64,000 bases of DNA, from NCBI GenBank assembly GCA_038503035.1, contig JAVSML010024359.1, positions 620,001-684,000 of the forward strand, given 5' to 3'. Position 1 is the first letter of the stretch; each line of letters begins with the position of its first letter. Under the pieces are notes generated by a model that did not search any database, had not been told where the DNA came from, and saw only the letters and a list, made by a program, of their open reading frames with translations. The translations under genes were made by a program, and so were the position numbers. Origin of the DNA: Crocodylus rhombifer. Its lineage: Eukaryota > Chordata > Crocodylia > Crocodylidae. This document shows, piece by piece, positions 21,918-34,689 of the stretch.

Positions 21918-22149
21918 CAGGCATCCCCAGCTTAGCTCTCTTAATTGGTTCCTGAAAAAACGAGCGTTAAGCGAAACCAAAAGTATTGGCCAATCCAAGA
22001 TAGCGAACGCATTTGTTTTTAATGACCCAAGATGACGACTGTGAGTGTTATAACGAAACACTGAGCGCTAAGTGAAATCAGGGGTCAATTTAAAATGAGC
22101 ATTACAGCGAAATAGTGCTAAGCGAAACAGGTTAAGCGGGGGTTGCCTG
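21918..22149. mobile_element. Tigger/pogo-like MITE
   Basis: Left end caggcatccccagctta; right end, reverse-complemented, caggcaacccccgctta: 14 of 17 positions agree. Both ends abut TA (21916-21917 and 22150-22151), the target duplication used by Tc1/mariner/pogo elements. The interior has several gcgaaac/aagcgaaa words, in the style of Tigger elements. At 232 bases it cannot encode a transposase. Confidence 0.82.
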
Positions 22150-22305
22150 TATTTCTCTTGCATAGCTGAGCCTCCTAGGATGTTATATAATGTTTCCATG
22201 GCACTCCTCAGAGCTCTACAAAGAAAGAAGCCCCAACTGCCTACTTCTACTCTGCCAAACCCACACATAGGCTTCAAGCTGGCACGACAGTGCCACCCCC
22301 CCCCC

Positions 22306-22705
22306 NNNNNNNNNNNNNNNNNNNNNNNNNNNNNNNNNNNNNNNNNNNNNNNNNNNNNNNNNNNNNNNNNNNNNNNNNNNNNNNNNNNNNNNNNNNNNNN
22401 NNNNNNNNNNNNNNNNNNNNNNNNNNNNNNNNNNNNNNNNNNNNNNNNNNNNNNNNNNNNNNNNNNNNNNNNNNNNNNNNNNNNNNNNNNNNNNNNNNNN
22501 NNNNNNNNNNNNNNNNNNNNNNNNNNNNNNNNNNNNNNNNNNNNNNNNNNNNNNNNNNNNNNNNNNNNNNNNNNNNNNNNNNNNNNNNNNNNNNNNNNNN
22601 NNNNNNNNNNNNNNNNNNNNNNNNNNNNNNNNNNNNNNNNNNNNNNNNNNNNNNNNNNNNNNNNNNNNNNNNNNNNNNNNNNNNNNNNNNNNNNNNNNNN
22701 NNNNN
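22306..22705. other. Assembly gap, 400 N
   Basis: Exactly 400 N bases, bordered by a run of C on both sides and a (CA)n on the right. A homopolymer or simple repeat probably blocked assembly. Open frames reported across it are meaningless. Confidence 0.99.
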
Positions 22706-22711
22706 CCCCCC

Positions 22712-22732
22712 CACACACACACACACACACAC
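22712..22732. repeat. (CA)n microsatellite
   Basis: About ten CA units immediately right of the N gap and poly-C. The tract may extend into the gap. Confidence 0.9.
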
Positions 22733-24084
22733 TCTTCCCCGCTTCTTCCTGTTGTCTCTGGCATACTCAAAAGCCTCAGAGATCTCAAGAGTGGCAGTGA
22801 GAAGGATACCCTCAGAGTGGCTTCATTGTCCCATACCCAGGTTTGGTGCACATGTAATAGAAATAACTGGGCTGCGTGTACTGTTCCACAGTGCTTTCAG
22901 GAGCACAGTGGAAGTGTGAACTAAGCAAAGTTGTCACTTATTCCATCACAGAAGATAAGAGCTGGGTTAGATTCCATTTCAGCAGGGACTTCATTCCAGA
23001 GAAGGGGTTCTGTTCACCTCATGAGGTCCTGAATATAACAAAATTGCGTTCAGCTATGACTGTTCACACTTGCCTTACATTATAAGGGCATTGGTGTATT
23101 TGCATATATGTGGCACTCCTTGTTAAACTTTGCCTCCTTTGCACTTTGGGTCAAAACACCAGCAAGTTTGAAAGTCTTGCTGCACCACAGGACCTAATAA
23201 CACTAAATTTGTAGACTTGACTTGTCAGCATTTGGAAAAGGATTAACAATCATGACTTCATCATACAAGTCAACTACAAATACACATCTTGGAACTCAGG
23301 GCTATTAGACTGGTGATCCTCCCTATCCTGTGATGTTCAGTCTCAGTAGTGCAGATATTAACAAACTCTATGTTGGCTTTACACAAACGATCAAAAGGTC
23401 CTTGCCCCAACACCTGCACAGAGACAGTCTGGCTATGGAAATGAAGTTCCTTTCTTGGCATAATCCTAACAGATTTGCACTTCTCAGGTGTCAGCAGCAA
23501 CCTGGAAGACTCCCTAACAGGCAGTCTGTCATAGATTATGAGTGGTAGCAGTCAAAAGCTATCACTAAATTGATATTTATAAGTTTAACTCCTTGTTTAT
23601 AATTTTAACTGGCTTGTTTATAATTTTAACTCCTTTGTATAAAAATCTCACAACTTTAAGACTATCAGATAAAAAAATTTAGAAGGGAATTGGACATTTT
23701 GTATTTTCATGATCAAATCTACGTTCAGGGTCCAGTGTTTCTCATCTAAGTTAAATACATCCTAAACCAGAACAGTGTTACATTCTTCCACACATTGCTT
23801 TTAGAGGCAAATGACATACACATCCATAAATGCTGGGGAGATGTATTACAGCTCCATCCATGAGTGCTCTTTCGTTCATTGGACTTGATCAGTGGATCCA
23901 GTGTTTTCGCTGCGTGAGTATTTTAGAATGTTGAATCCATCCACCCATAAACTTTGTGTAAGATGACCTGGAAGTTCTTCTGCAAATAGTATCAATGCTA
24001 TTCAGTGATTTAGGGCTTAATTCAGTAATCTAGACATGTACAAGAATTTTATCCATATAAGGACTATAAGATTAGAATTTATAT

Positions 24085-25260
24085 TAGAAAATCGTAGAAA
24101 AAGAGGCCTGGAAGAGACCCAGGAAGTCAGCCCAGTCCATTCTCTTACTCAAGGCAGGATCATCCCTGTCTAAACCATTTCTTTCAAGTGTTTCCCTAAT
24201 CTGCTCTTAACAACATTAAAAAAATGGAGATTCTGTAACCTCCTCAGGTAAACTGTTCTGGTGCTTAACCCTTCATAGTTAGAAAGTTATCGAACGTAAA
24301 TTTCCTTTGTTGCAGTTTATAGCTGTGACTACTTGATTACTTGTCCTGTCCTGCAACCAGAGAAAGTAGTATCATTGCTATTCTCTTCATACTACCCTTC
24401 ATGTATTTGTAGATAGTTACCTGTACCTCCCCCCCGCTTACATAATTCTTCTCCAGACTACATAATTATAATTCTTTCAACCTTTTCTCCAAAGTCATGT
24501 TTTTTAGACCTATAGTCATTTTTATTTTTCTCCACTGGACTTTTCCCACTTTTGTCCACAACTTTCTTGAAGTATGGTTCCCCAAACTGGACATAGTATG
24601 CCAGGTGGGGCAATTGCTAACAGAATGGAAGAACCACTTCCCTTGATGTCCAAGCAATATTTCTTTTAATGCAACTCAGTGTGCTACTAGCTCTTTTTCT
24701 TTTCTTTTTGCAAGAGCAGCAAACTTTTGGATCATATTGTATTGGTGGTCCTCTATAATAGCCAACCATTTTTTCTTTGTTACCGTAGCCTTGTTTGTTA
24801 TTCTCCAGTTTGTATTTGTGCATGCAGTTTTCTGATCTAAATGCATGATTTTGTGCATTTTAATCTATACTTTATTTTGTAGCTTACTAATGAGAATATT
24901 ATAGTCAATAGCTTTGCTGAAGTTGAGGTAAATCACATCCATTACAATTCCTCCATCCACAAAGTTTATCACCTTGTAGAATCTGAAATCTGATTGCTGA
25001 ATCCGTGTTGATTATTCCTGATCATCATATTATCCTTTAGATGCTCAGAAATAGATGTCTTGATTACATGCACCATTAGTTTTCTGGGCATCAAAGTTAG
25101 ATTGACTGGTCTGCAGTTTCTGCATCATTCTGTCTTACTGTTGTTGAAGATGGGCACCATATTGACCTTTTTCCAGTGGCCCAGGACCCTTTTTTATCGC
25201 ATTTGGGGCACCTGTACACAAGATATAAGAGATGTTTTTGTCCTGTGTAGGACAACAGTT
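24085..25260 (-). mobile_element. Old CR1/L3-type LINE fragment
   Basis: On the minus strand the order of features follows a CR1-type 3' half. The 3' end appears at 24085-24180 (ggcctggaagagacccagga, then tcattctcttactcaaggc-like text). Further right come ggtaaactgttctggtgctt and ctggtctgcagtttctgcat. At about 25140-25200 comes ttgaagatgggcaccatatt followed by gacctttttccagtggccc, matching the CR1 coding text that also occurs at 54065-54105. All frames are broken, so it is much older than the CR1 at 52877. Confidence 0.7.
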
Positions 25261-25984
25261 CACCTTCTTGCCTGCAGTAGGATTGTTCTTTGTTTTGTTT
25301 GATTTTTAAATGTCCAAGAAATGGGGCATCTGCCACTTCACCATGAAATACAAACCAAAACACCTCACTCTGAAGAAGCTTTTCCTGGTATTCAGCATAA
25401 TGTTTTCTCTCTAATTCCATTCTGTAATTATTTCTGTGGAAGTTGCATTTCCTTCTACCACACAAAAAATTACTCTGCACCTTTCAGATATTAGTAGATT
25501 CTTGCTTTCGCACTTATTCTCTTATAGTCTTTCTTACTCAAACTAGGTATAATTAATTCTTCCTAATTTGTTTCTGATGATGCAAAATGCACCTGGCACT
25601 ATGCAAATGCAGAAGAATTTACAGTCTAAAACACATAAAAAGAGTTGGGGGAAAAGGTAAAGACAACAACTGGCAAATAACTAATAAAGCATCTTAAAAA
25701 TATTATTAGTTTACCTTTTGTTGAACCTCAACCTTGCTATTCTTAGCTAGTGAATTAATCTTAAACTCTCTTAATCTTCTTGCACTGAACAGCCCTTTTT
25801 CATGTTCCCTCAGAGGACAGATTGGGGTACTGTCTACAAAAATACTTGCTTTCTTCAAAGAGCCAACTTGCAGCTTAAGGGAAATTTTGAAGCAGAACTG
25901 AGGATTCAGTGAAATAGGCGATGGGTGAATGGCACATTCAGACAATGATTAGTTAATTCTGCTTATTATAACTGTTAATTGAAC

Positions 25985-26470
25985 TGTTGTACCATGGTGC
26001 AGGCACTGGCAGCAACCCATTCCTTCTGGCAGCAGCATGTAGGCAGCTTGCTCCTCTCACCACTTTCTTTGTTGCTTACACAGATGCAGATGGATGTAGA
26101 AGAGTGCCCTCATGGGAAGATGCTCCAGTTACTGACGAGAGAGCTGGCACCTGCCAGTCATCCCTGTACCCAGGCAGTCATGGGCTCCTGCCTCCCTGTC
26201 TGTGTGTGCAGCAGGAGAGGCAGCTCCCTTTTCCACCAACCTCTTACTTTGTGAAGGTGGGAGTTGGCAATCTTTTACTCATCATGGGGCACTCCTTGCA
26301 ACCTGGCAGGCACCATGGGCTGCCCTATTCCCTGCTACACTCCAGTTCCTGCTCTGTGCAGACAGGGTGATCCCTAGAGTCCCCTCTCCCCACCTGCAGC
26401 CTCTCTTGCCATGTCTCCAGGGTGACTGATTCAGGGAGGAGAAGCTGTAGTGTGTGGGGGTAGAGAGCAG
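25985..26470. repeat. GC-rich degraded transposon patch
   Basis: ggcactggcagcaaccc, ggcagcagcatgtaggcagc and cctggcaggcaccatgggct recur in related forms. The word gtgggagttggcaatctttt at 26258-26278 resembles a hAT left end. Both flanks are AT-rich. No clear duplication was found, so the call is tentative. Confidence 0.4.
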
Positions 26471-27959
26471 TCTTCTGCCTGGAGCCAGAGCAGAGCAGAG
26501 CTTGAGCTGGAATTGCATAAAGCCTTCCGCAGGATCCAGCAGCCAAGGGATTATCCTGCTATTAGTAAAATATGGAATATAGAATCTGAGCCAGATCCCA
26601 TGGCTAGGCTGTAACAGGGTTTCAGTGTGCTGCTGGTAAAATGCTGACCGGATTGATCTAGGAGAACAGATACAGGTATCAGTAAGATACAAATATAAGC
26701 CGTTATGATGTAATAGCCTGTTTAATTCAGGGTTAACATTTACAGAGATTTAGGTCACTTGTATTGCTACTGGAGCATGGAGCTCTAATTTGATGTAAGC
26801 TCCAGAGTGGCAACTCCTTCCCCTTTTCAAATAGCTGAAAGTTCCATTTGTTTATAGCCTAAATCTATTTCTTTACACTTCTCTGTTTCCCTATCTTCAT
26901 CCACATTTGCAGGTTTAACACAGTGTTGCAGTGTAGCATTTGCCATGTGTGTATGTTAGTTTGATTGTAATACCTCCATGTTATGGTATTCATAATTGTC
27001 ACTTGTGGCAGGATCTTGTAAAACCGCCTCTGCTGCACTGCTATCTATAGATCTCTGCTTGGACATTTTAGACAAGGCTGTTGTTTGTGCTGTCAGAAAT
27101 GTCCACATCGACAAAAAGCTTTTCATGTTCTTTCTCCCAGGTCTCTCTCTCACGCACGTGCTGACCTTGTAAAGTGAAGTGAGAGGGAAATTGGTGATGA
27201 CCTTTCTGACTTCAATCCTTTTTCCCACCACATGTACTCTCTACTTGGTTGCTTGCCCTTCCCAGTCAAGAGTTGTGGAAGAGGGTCAATGCTCATATTG
27301 TTGGCTCCCATAGTCTCTTCTGTATCTGTTTGGATGTCTACTTAAAAAATGTTCCTTCCTATTACTGGCACATTTATATACAACAAATAATTTTTTCAGG
27401 TTAGTTAGGGCTGACAAGTATTGGTTGAAATAAATCCCTTTCTTAAACTAAATAAAAACAAAGCTGGACCTCACACAGCCTCCCTATCAGAGTTTGTTTT
27501 GCAGGGGAGGAGGTTCAGTCCAAGTGAGGCTATATTCCCTCTCTGATCAGAGACATAGAGAGTATGAGAGTACTGAGAGGTTAGATGGTAGAAACTCAAT
27601 TTTGTTTCTTTCCATCAGAAGTGGATTGTGTCATAGGGGTTCACCAATATTTCAAGATGGAAGGCAATGTGAATAAAGATGAAGTAGATTAGGAAGCAAG
27701 GTGCCAGTCTGTCTCTAAATGCTTTGGAAGCAGCATCTGATGGGAGAATACTGTGTAGAAAGTATCTGTTTTAAATAAGAAATATTCCATATTCACAGAA
27801 GATTGTGCACAATGAGGGGCATATGCGTATCCAGAGGGAATGTCTTGCAGGAAAAGTCTGTGTTGGATTTTGTTACCACGATAGTTCAGGAATTATGCGA
27901 GACAAGGATTTTTGTGGGTGAAAAGGCTGGTATTTCCTCTGTAGAGAAGGAACTTGGTT

Positions 27960-28050
27960 TAGTAAGAGACAGTCCTATCTTAAGCAGGAGGCTGAATTAG
28001 ATGACCTTATGAGGTGCCTTTCTAGGTCTATTTCCCTGTGGTTCTATGAA
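27960..28050 (+). mobile_element. CR1 LINE 3' end fragment
   Basis: gctgaattagatgaccttat, gaggtgcctttctaggtcta and gtggttctatgaac correspond to the sense 3' end of CR1 (gactagatgacct...ccttccagccct...ttctatga). Diverged and short. Confidence 0.7.
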
Positions 28051-28124
28051 CAGCATAGGGATGTGTTCCTGTACTCTTCAGTTTAGGAAAGGGGAGAAAA
28101 AGCACATGTGTGTATATGGAAAGT

Positions 28125-28201
28125 ATAGGCAGACAAGATTTTTTGTCTGAACCTTGTCTGCCTGTCCTTAGACCAACACGGCTACAACCTATACCCCTGT
28201 A
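28125..28201 (+). repeat. Unclassified repeat family, 3' end copy
   Basis: Ends in ttagaccaacacggctacaa followed by cctataccc, the same end seen at 39180-39215. The left part contains ggcagacaagattttttgtc, a small inverted motif. Other copies or parts lie at 30743, 39105 and 40002. I do not know the family; a Penelope-like or SINE origin is possible. Confidence 0.6.
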
Positions 28202-29943
28202 ATATGGAAAGTATATGTGGCTATTAGGTCTCTCCCTAAATATTTCCCGAGTTTAGTCCTGCATGCTGCTTCATGTGTATCTTGTTTTGTCAGCATTGTC
28301 CTTGAGTTCTGCATTGTAAAATTATATGTATTATGTGAAAGGAAAATTGGAAATTCTAGATCTGTGACACATTTGTTCATAAGAAATTCAGGTACTGGTT
28401 TTTTTATACTATCTAGCCAATCTCTTGTTTTTAATAGAAGGCTGCCATTATTTTTGTTCTGTAGATTAGTCATCCTAAAATTCACAGAACTAAAACACGT
28501 TGGTCTCATTTATATTCCCATGATGAAGTAGCACATACTGATCTATACTTGCTATTCTGTCCACTAATATGAAATCCCTGTCCCTGCTTCTTTGCTGTTA
28601 GATTTTTAGAAGTTCAGTGAGCACTGCAAATCGCCTGAAGAGTGGAAAATTCCCCTGTCACACAGATGCCCTTATCAGCAGCAACCAGATGGAGCTCTGA
28701 GCAGGGACATTATCAATGTTAAATTGCTTTTTTTTTTTCTGAGTAGGGAGGATTAAAGCATTCCTTCAGAAATGGGTGGCATAAGCTGCAGAGTTAGGCA
28801 TATTAATATTTTGAAATGTTATTATTTTAGAAACATATGAAAGTGTCTCAGCAAACGCTGTATATCAAAAACCATGTACTCTTTCAATTATACAGCTGAA
28901 ATTTCCCTAAAATATTTTATTTTGAATAAATTATTTGTATATTCCTCATGTAGTTTAGCTCAAATATGAATGTGCCTAAAACTCTAAATTAGGTTTTCTT
29001 GCAATTATTTATACTCAGTTAAATTAAACAGACTACAACTCATGGATGTATTTTCAATCAATGGAAACATTTTTGTAAGGAAAAAGATTGCAATTTAGAT
29101 TAATAACATAATGCTTCTAAATAGTAATGACATAATTGTAAGAATGTGTGTTGTTTTGTTAAAACAAACTTTCAAAGGATGAAATGTAAAGTATGTGATA
29201 AGTATTTGGGGTGTAAATGGTAATGCAGAACTTAACCATCCAATTGCAGTCAAAGAAAGCTATTGAATTTGGCCTAAATAATTAGTGGAGAACCAGCAGA
29301 GAATTGTAATACTAAGGAATATGTCAATGTGACTTGCAGGGATTTAGTTGAACATCAGCCATTTCATGTTAATGAGCTGCCTGGTTAAATTCTAGAATGT
29401 TTCACTGAAAATTTACTTCCAAGGCTTCCATCAATTGACCTACCAACATTATCATTAGGATGTCTAGAATTGTGATCAAAATGTTTTCATAAAATAGAAT
29501 AAAACTTGAGACTTACAAGGAAGATATATGTTGTAAATATAACTGCATACTTAAAAGTTGAGCTGTCAGTTGTCTTTTCAAGTCTCTATATACAGTTTCC
29601 TGGCAGCAGTCCTAGCTTGTATATGAACAAAAAAGAAATTATATTCCAGACTGTAGTATTTTTTGTTATATATACTGCATTTTTAGTTACGTGCATTGCA
29701 GTCACCGTATAGTGTCTTGAGTACTTTGTACAGCACTTGTCAGTCAAGCAGTTTAAATTGCAAAGAACATTATATTTGTAATTGTTTCATTCCAAGGCAG
29801 ATTTTGCCAGTATTTAACCCACCGTAAACCAGTATGTGGCATTTTTTCATGATATCTACAATGTGAACATGTGGTGGTTCCTTTATCTCTGTAGAAACTT
29901 GAATTCTGAAGTTTCATCCTCATGCTTTTATATTTTCATGCAG

Positions 29944-30029
29944 GACAAACCTGGAACTTGAGCTGGTACATCGAGGAGGCAATTTATGTTTAGGGGGAGC
30001 CAGTACAGCTGGGAAAAGATCTTGTTTAA
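29944..30029 (+). CDS. UBR3: UBR3 exon (visible exon 6 of 7)
   Basis: This 86-base exon contributes one base to complete the arginine codon from the previous exon, then 28 full codons, then one base of the next asparagine codon before gtaagt. It encodes TNLELELVHRGGNLCLGGAS and TAGKRSCL. This fits the UBR3 segment following the MYSVAR motif as I recall it. It is too short to stand out by length, and its identification depends on matching phase with its neighbours and on recalled family sequence. It is followed by the longest intron seen here, about 17 kb. Confidence 0.92.
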
Positions 30030-30742
30030 GTAAGTTTACTTTATTAACTGCAATTGAAATTATTTACAAAATAAATGGAACTATTTATATAATTTACTTT
30101 TAAAATAAAGATGTTGCTCGTTTCTTACATTTTAGTATATATTCTATTATCCATTATCAAGTTTACTTTCTATTTTTTTCACATGCGCCTTAATTTTTTC
30201 AGACTGCGTATTTTATTCTTGTTTTTCATAATCTTGTCTAATAGAAGTGAATTTACTTAACAAGTTTACAATATCCAGTAAGTATTTCTATATTGCAATT
30301 ACAGTCCATTAAGAAAGCATGTTTCATAATATTCATGTAATGCCTCTTGAACAACTGTGATGTTGTAGGCAGGGCAACTGTAACCATTTTAAATTCAGAA
30401 GAGAATGTTTATTGGTAATTGGTAAAGACATCTGTGTCTTAATGTGTTTGCTTAACCTCACAGTAGGTGCATACTCACTTATTTTTAAAGGGGAGATGGT
30501 AATAACACTTTTATTTAACAAACTCCATTATAGAAGATTCTTGCAAGCTTTCTGTATGAAGCTCTTGCCTCCACTGTTTGCAGTTAACCTTGGATGTTTG
30601 GCATATGGAGCACCCTTTACCTGTAGAAATGACTTGTCTTTCTCTCATAAAATTCTTTTCAGCTTTTGCTGATATGTAAAACAGTAAAATAGATGTTAAC
30701 TTTCCTTGAAGAAACTGGGTAACTTGACAAAATCAAAAGCCC

Positions 30743-30845
30743 AAAGAAGGGTGTATATGCCCAAAAGTTTGCAAAGAACAATTTTTCCAACTATTTAATT
30801 GATCTAATAAAACGTATCACACGTAGCCAAAGAAGCTTGTTTGAC
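30743..30845 (+). repeat. Unclassified repeat family, internal piece
   Basis: gaagggtgtatatgcccaaa, agtttgcaaagaac, tttttccaactatttaattg and atctaataaaacgtatcaca are the same text that precedes the accaacacggct end in the copy at 39105-39220. This copy lacks that end. Confidence 0.6.
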
Positions 30846-31094
30846 ACAATCAAAACACATTTTGAAGCCAGGCTTATTTTGGGGCAGCAACAGATACGCT
30901 GTACTGGGAGTGCTTGGGAAGCCAGTGACCCCTGCCCACCTTTTGTGGCATCGCAGTGGTCAGGAACTTCCTCCAAGGCCCCCCAAGAAGACCCCCACAT
31001 CAGGTGCTGCCCGCCAACTTAGGTAGTTCTATAGTTCACATGACAGAAGTCTGTTACACTGATGAAGTTTTAGGTCTGAATGTTACTTGATGAT

Positions 31095-32423
31095 CAGGGA
31101 TCCTGGTTTTCCCTGATTAAAAAAAAAATCACAAATTCTCTGACAAAAAACCCAAAAGTCATGATTAAAATGAAACACCACAGTATATATAGATATCAAT
31201 TGAACACAAAGTTTTATTGATATATTTACAATTTTAAAGCAATTTGGAAGCCTATCAGTGCCTCAATCACTATAATGAAATAAGATCTAAATACCTATAA
31301 ATTTTGGTATTTGATTTTAAGTTATTTATCATGGAAAATCAAAGCTCCCCCTGTCCCCTTAGCTCAACAGGATGAAGGTCTAGGCCCCTCAGACCCTACT
31401 CACAGTCTGCCAGGCCTGCTTGTGCCCCTCACTCCCCATTCACAGCCCCCCAGCCCCCTGGCCACTCCGCCCCCACAGGCCTCTGGCTCTGCTCTTACTC
31501 TACAGTCCCGCCCCCAGCCCAGCTGATGCCCCTCACTCCTCACCCACAGCTCCCTGGGCCCTTCTCGTGTCCCTTGCTCTCCACCCCCAACCCCATGGGC
31601 CCTGCCAGTGCCCCTCACTCCCTCCAACAGCTCTCTGGCCCTTCTGGTGCCCCACATTCCCTCAGACCTGCCGGAAGGCCCCTAGCTGCCAGGGCTGTGG
31701 AACCAGGACTCAGGTCCACAGTCCCCTGTCCTCTGTAGCAGTGTCCAAGCCCCAGCTGCCACCCACAGGATGGGGCAGCTGCTGTGGCTCAAGTGGGGAG
31801 CGGAGTGCAGAGCCTGTGTGGGGGTGAGTGTGGGCTGCCTGGTGCAGGTTCAGGTTCTGGCTCCTCCCCCTCCCACCTGAGCCCAAACCTACCTTCTGCC
31901 CCATGCACGAATCTGGGGGGGTATGTGTTCACCGTACCCCCCCAGGAGTGTGTGCAGGGGTGGGGAGCTCTGTGTACTCTGTAACCTCCTGCCCCCCAGA
32001 CAAGCCGCCCGCGGGCCTGTCCTTCCCCCTTTCCCGGCTCTACGGCAGTGCACTGGGGCCTTGGGCCCCAAGCCCCATGTTCCGCTCAGCTGGGCAGCAG
32101 CCCTCCTCAACTCTCTCCCTCGCTCCCTATAGGGGCCTCAAGTCCCCCTCCCAGACTTACCTGTGGAAGCTGTTTTCCAGGCTGCATTGCATCCATGTGC
32201 ATGTGTATGTACGTGAACATGGTGCCCCCTGTTTGACCACCCTCCTCTTGCTTCCTCCAGCCCCTTGCAGCCTGGAACTGCCAGCTTGCAGACAGCTCTT
32301 TGCAAAAGTGCAAAATGCACACATTTCTCCATTAAAATAAAAAAATCTGCGTTTTTCTTGGGTAAAAGGGGAAATCCATGTTTTTTCTGTTTTTATGTGG
32401 GAAGCGTAAAACCTGGATCCCTG
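31095..32423. mobile_element. Non-autonomous hAT element, complete, 1.33 kb
   Basis: A perfect 8-base duplication ttgatgat flanks it (31087-31094 and 32424-32431). The left end cagggatcctggttttccct and the reverse-complemented right end cagggatccaggttttacgc agree over most of 16 bases. Past the left end are an AT-rich block (to about 31345), then a GC-rich block dominated by cccctcactcc and cagctgccac words, then aaaatctgcgtttttcttgg before the right end. Long frames inside are stop-poor GC-rich artefacts. A sister copy is at 35266-36690. Confidence 0.88.
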
Positions 32424-34259
32424 TTGATGATACAGGATAGGTGGGTACAATTGTGTACATCACAACATTTTTCTGCCTTCCCCCTTCAGCTTCCCCTGCC
32501 CAAACCACAAATACTTAGGAACTTATATGATAAAAACCCAGTATTAACAGAACTGATAAGTAGGACTGTAAAATGAAGCACTTGAAAATTTGGAAATTCC
32601 AGATTTTGGGATCTCTGCCTCATTTACATAAAGGATTCACAAGGGGACTAATTACAATTGCTTCACTTTTCAGCAAAATAGTGTGTTTTTTAATTGTTTT
32701 CATAAGAGTTGTGACAGCATGTTTCCTATAGTATATATGTCTTTTAGAAAAAGAAAATGTTTGCCTGACATCTGTAGGATAATATTTACCTCTATGCAAA
32801 GCTTCCTCCAGTAGGAGTTTTGGTAATGGAAATATTTTAGTAGTAGCTGAAGATGACTCAAGTTCAGTTAACAGTTACATTTTGTTACCAATATGGAAAA
32901 TAGGAAGAAATCAGTATTTTCTCATCAGTTTTTGTCCATCCTACCAGGGATATATATTATCTCTTTCACAGGAATATAGTCAGACATAATGGTTCTACCG
33001 TGCGATGAATGAGAGAATGTATATAAATAAAAAGAAAATTCTGAGCTCCTTGGAGCAGAGCTTGCATAATGCTATATTTGGAAAGCAGTTAACACATTTT
33101 GAGTGCAAGCCATTAATAGATGATGACAACTCTTTGATAGCAGCAGTGTAACCTTTGCACCCAGGTGGCTGTCAACATTTCTTCATGCTTTTACATTTTA
33201 ATATTTCAATGTTATTTAATGTATTTTTCATTTGTGAAAGTGGCCTGTATTCAATAAGGGGATGTTTTTATTTTACTTGGTGATTCTTCTTAAATGGGAG
33301 ACTTTCAGCCTTCTAGTAACCCCACTTTTTTGATCCATAGGAAAAGTGAAATGAATTAAATTCACTAGACTTCAAAGCACTGTAAAAATATTTGACATCC
33401 CATAGCAATCTCAAGAAAATCTATTGCTTCTTCCTATTAAAAAGTTGTAGTATGGTATTACTTTCCTGATATTGCAGTTTTATTATCAGCACATTTGAAA
33501 AAATTCAACTATCCATGAATAAATAGATCTAGCTCTCTTGAAGACTAACTTTTGCAGTTTTGGAAACATCATACAAGATGATTGTGTGAGAACAGCTCTG
33601 TTAATTTGAGCTAGGATACACTAGTTTATACTAGTTGAGGATTTGGCATATTAATGGAGAACTAAAATCTGATTTTTAAAACTGATGACCACAGAGAACC
33701 TTTGTCCCTCATCATTGCAAACCTAATATCCAACTTGAACAGTTTGTGGAATATATTAATATTATTTACTTAGTCTCACCTACATATAAAGTCAAAGGAA
33801 ATTTAACTGTTATGTAATTTTTAAAAAGCCAATCTTCTTTCTGTTGAATGCTAGCAGAATTGTCTTTCTTAGAATTTTGTTCCAATTGAATGTGGCCTGT
33901 GACCCATAATTAATTTATTTTTCCAAATATCAAAGTTCAAGGGAACACAGCAGTCCTCAAGGAATGACCTTTTCCAAGAGTCTGTATATGTTAGATTTTG
34001 GTTTAAAGAACACATGGATTTAGATGGAAGTCCTTATTTAAACTCTTGGTTTATTATGGCCAAAGTTGTAAAAATATTTGAATAAATTAATAGAGTTTTA
34101 TATATTTTAAAGGAAAGTTGAGCCAATTTACACATTCACCAAAAATATGCCTGAGTAGAACAAAACTAAACCCTTCACAGCCTCAAGGATTTTTGTCTTC
34201 ATCATTTAGAGAGAAAGCTTCCAGTGTGTCTTTTAATATGATCTTCATATAAAAACACT

Positions 34260-34264
<5 letters not shown>

Positions 34265-34292
<28 letters not shown>
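34265..34292. repeat. (GT)14 microsatellite
   Basis: Fourteen uninterrupted GT units. Confidence 0.97.
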
Positions 34293-34296
<4 letters not shown>

Positions 34297-34689
34297 CAAA
34301 TATTTTATCATCCAAGACTTTTTATGTGGAATTTTAATGTGATATGTCTTTCACCCATGCACAACACAAGGTTAAATATGGACAATATACTGTGCTTGCT
34401 CACATTTGACATAACACCAAGTGAAATACTCCCCTTATTTTTGGAAGGCAGAATGTAGGAAAAAAAAGATTTTTCAAGAGTCATGGTTTAGTGCTGATTT
34501 TTCATGAAGGCACTGTGTTCCAAGATACCTCCCAGCTTCTCTGTCTGCCAGGAAGCAGGAAGGGGCACGGTCCAGTGTTTACCCTTTCATAGTTGCTCTT
34601 AAATTGCCGTCAGTTTGGGGTAAGTTTTAGCCCATATATATAATGTATGTGTATATACAAGTATTTGTATGTGTGTGTAATATATATAT

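Larger units (their letters stand above)
19762..29943 (+). other. UBR3: UBR3 intron, about 10 kb
   Basis: Donor gtaggt, acceptor ttttcatgcag. It holds a hAT (19985-21492), a Tigger-like MITE (21918-22149), a 400-N gap, an old CR1 (about 24085-25260), a GC-rich patch (25985-26470), a CR1 tail (about 27960-28050) and an unclassified repeat end (28125-28201). The stretches 22735-24080, 26480-27950 and 28205-29940 show nothing recognisable. Confidence 0.9.

Noticed and set aside
22068..22919. Frames of 150-220 residues crossing the N gap
   Set aside because: Mostly unknown residues caused by N bases; no coding evidence on either side.
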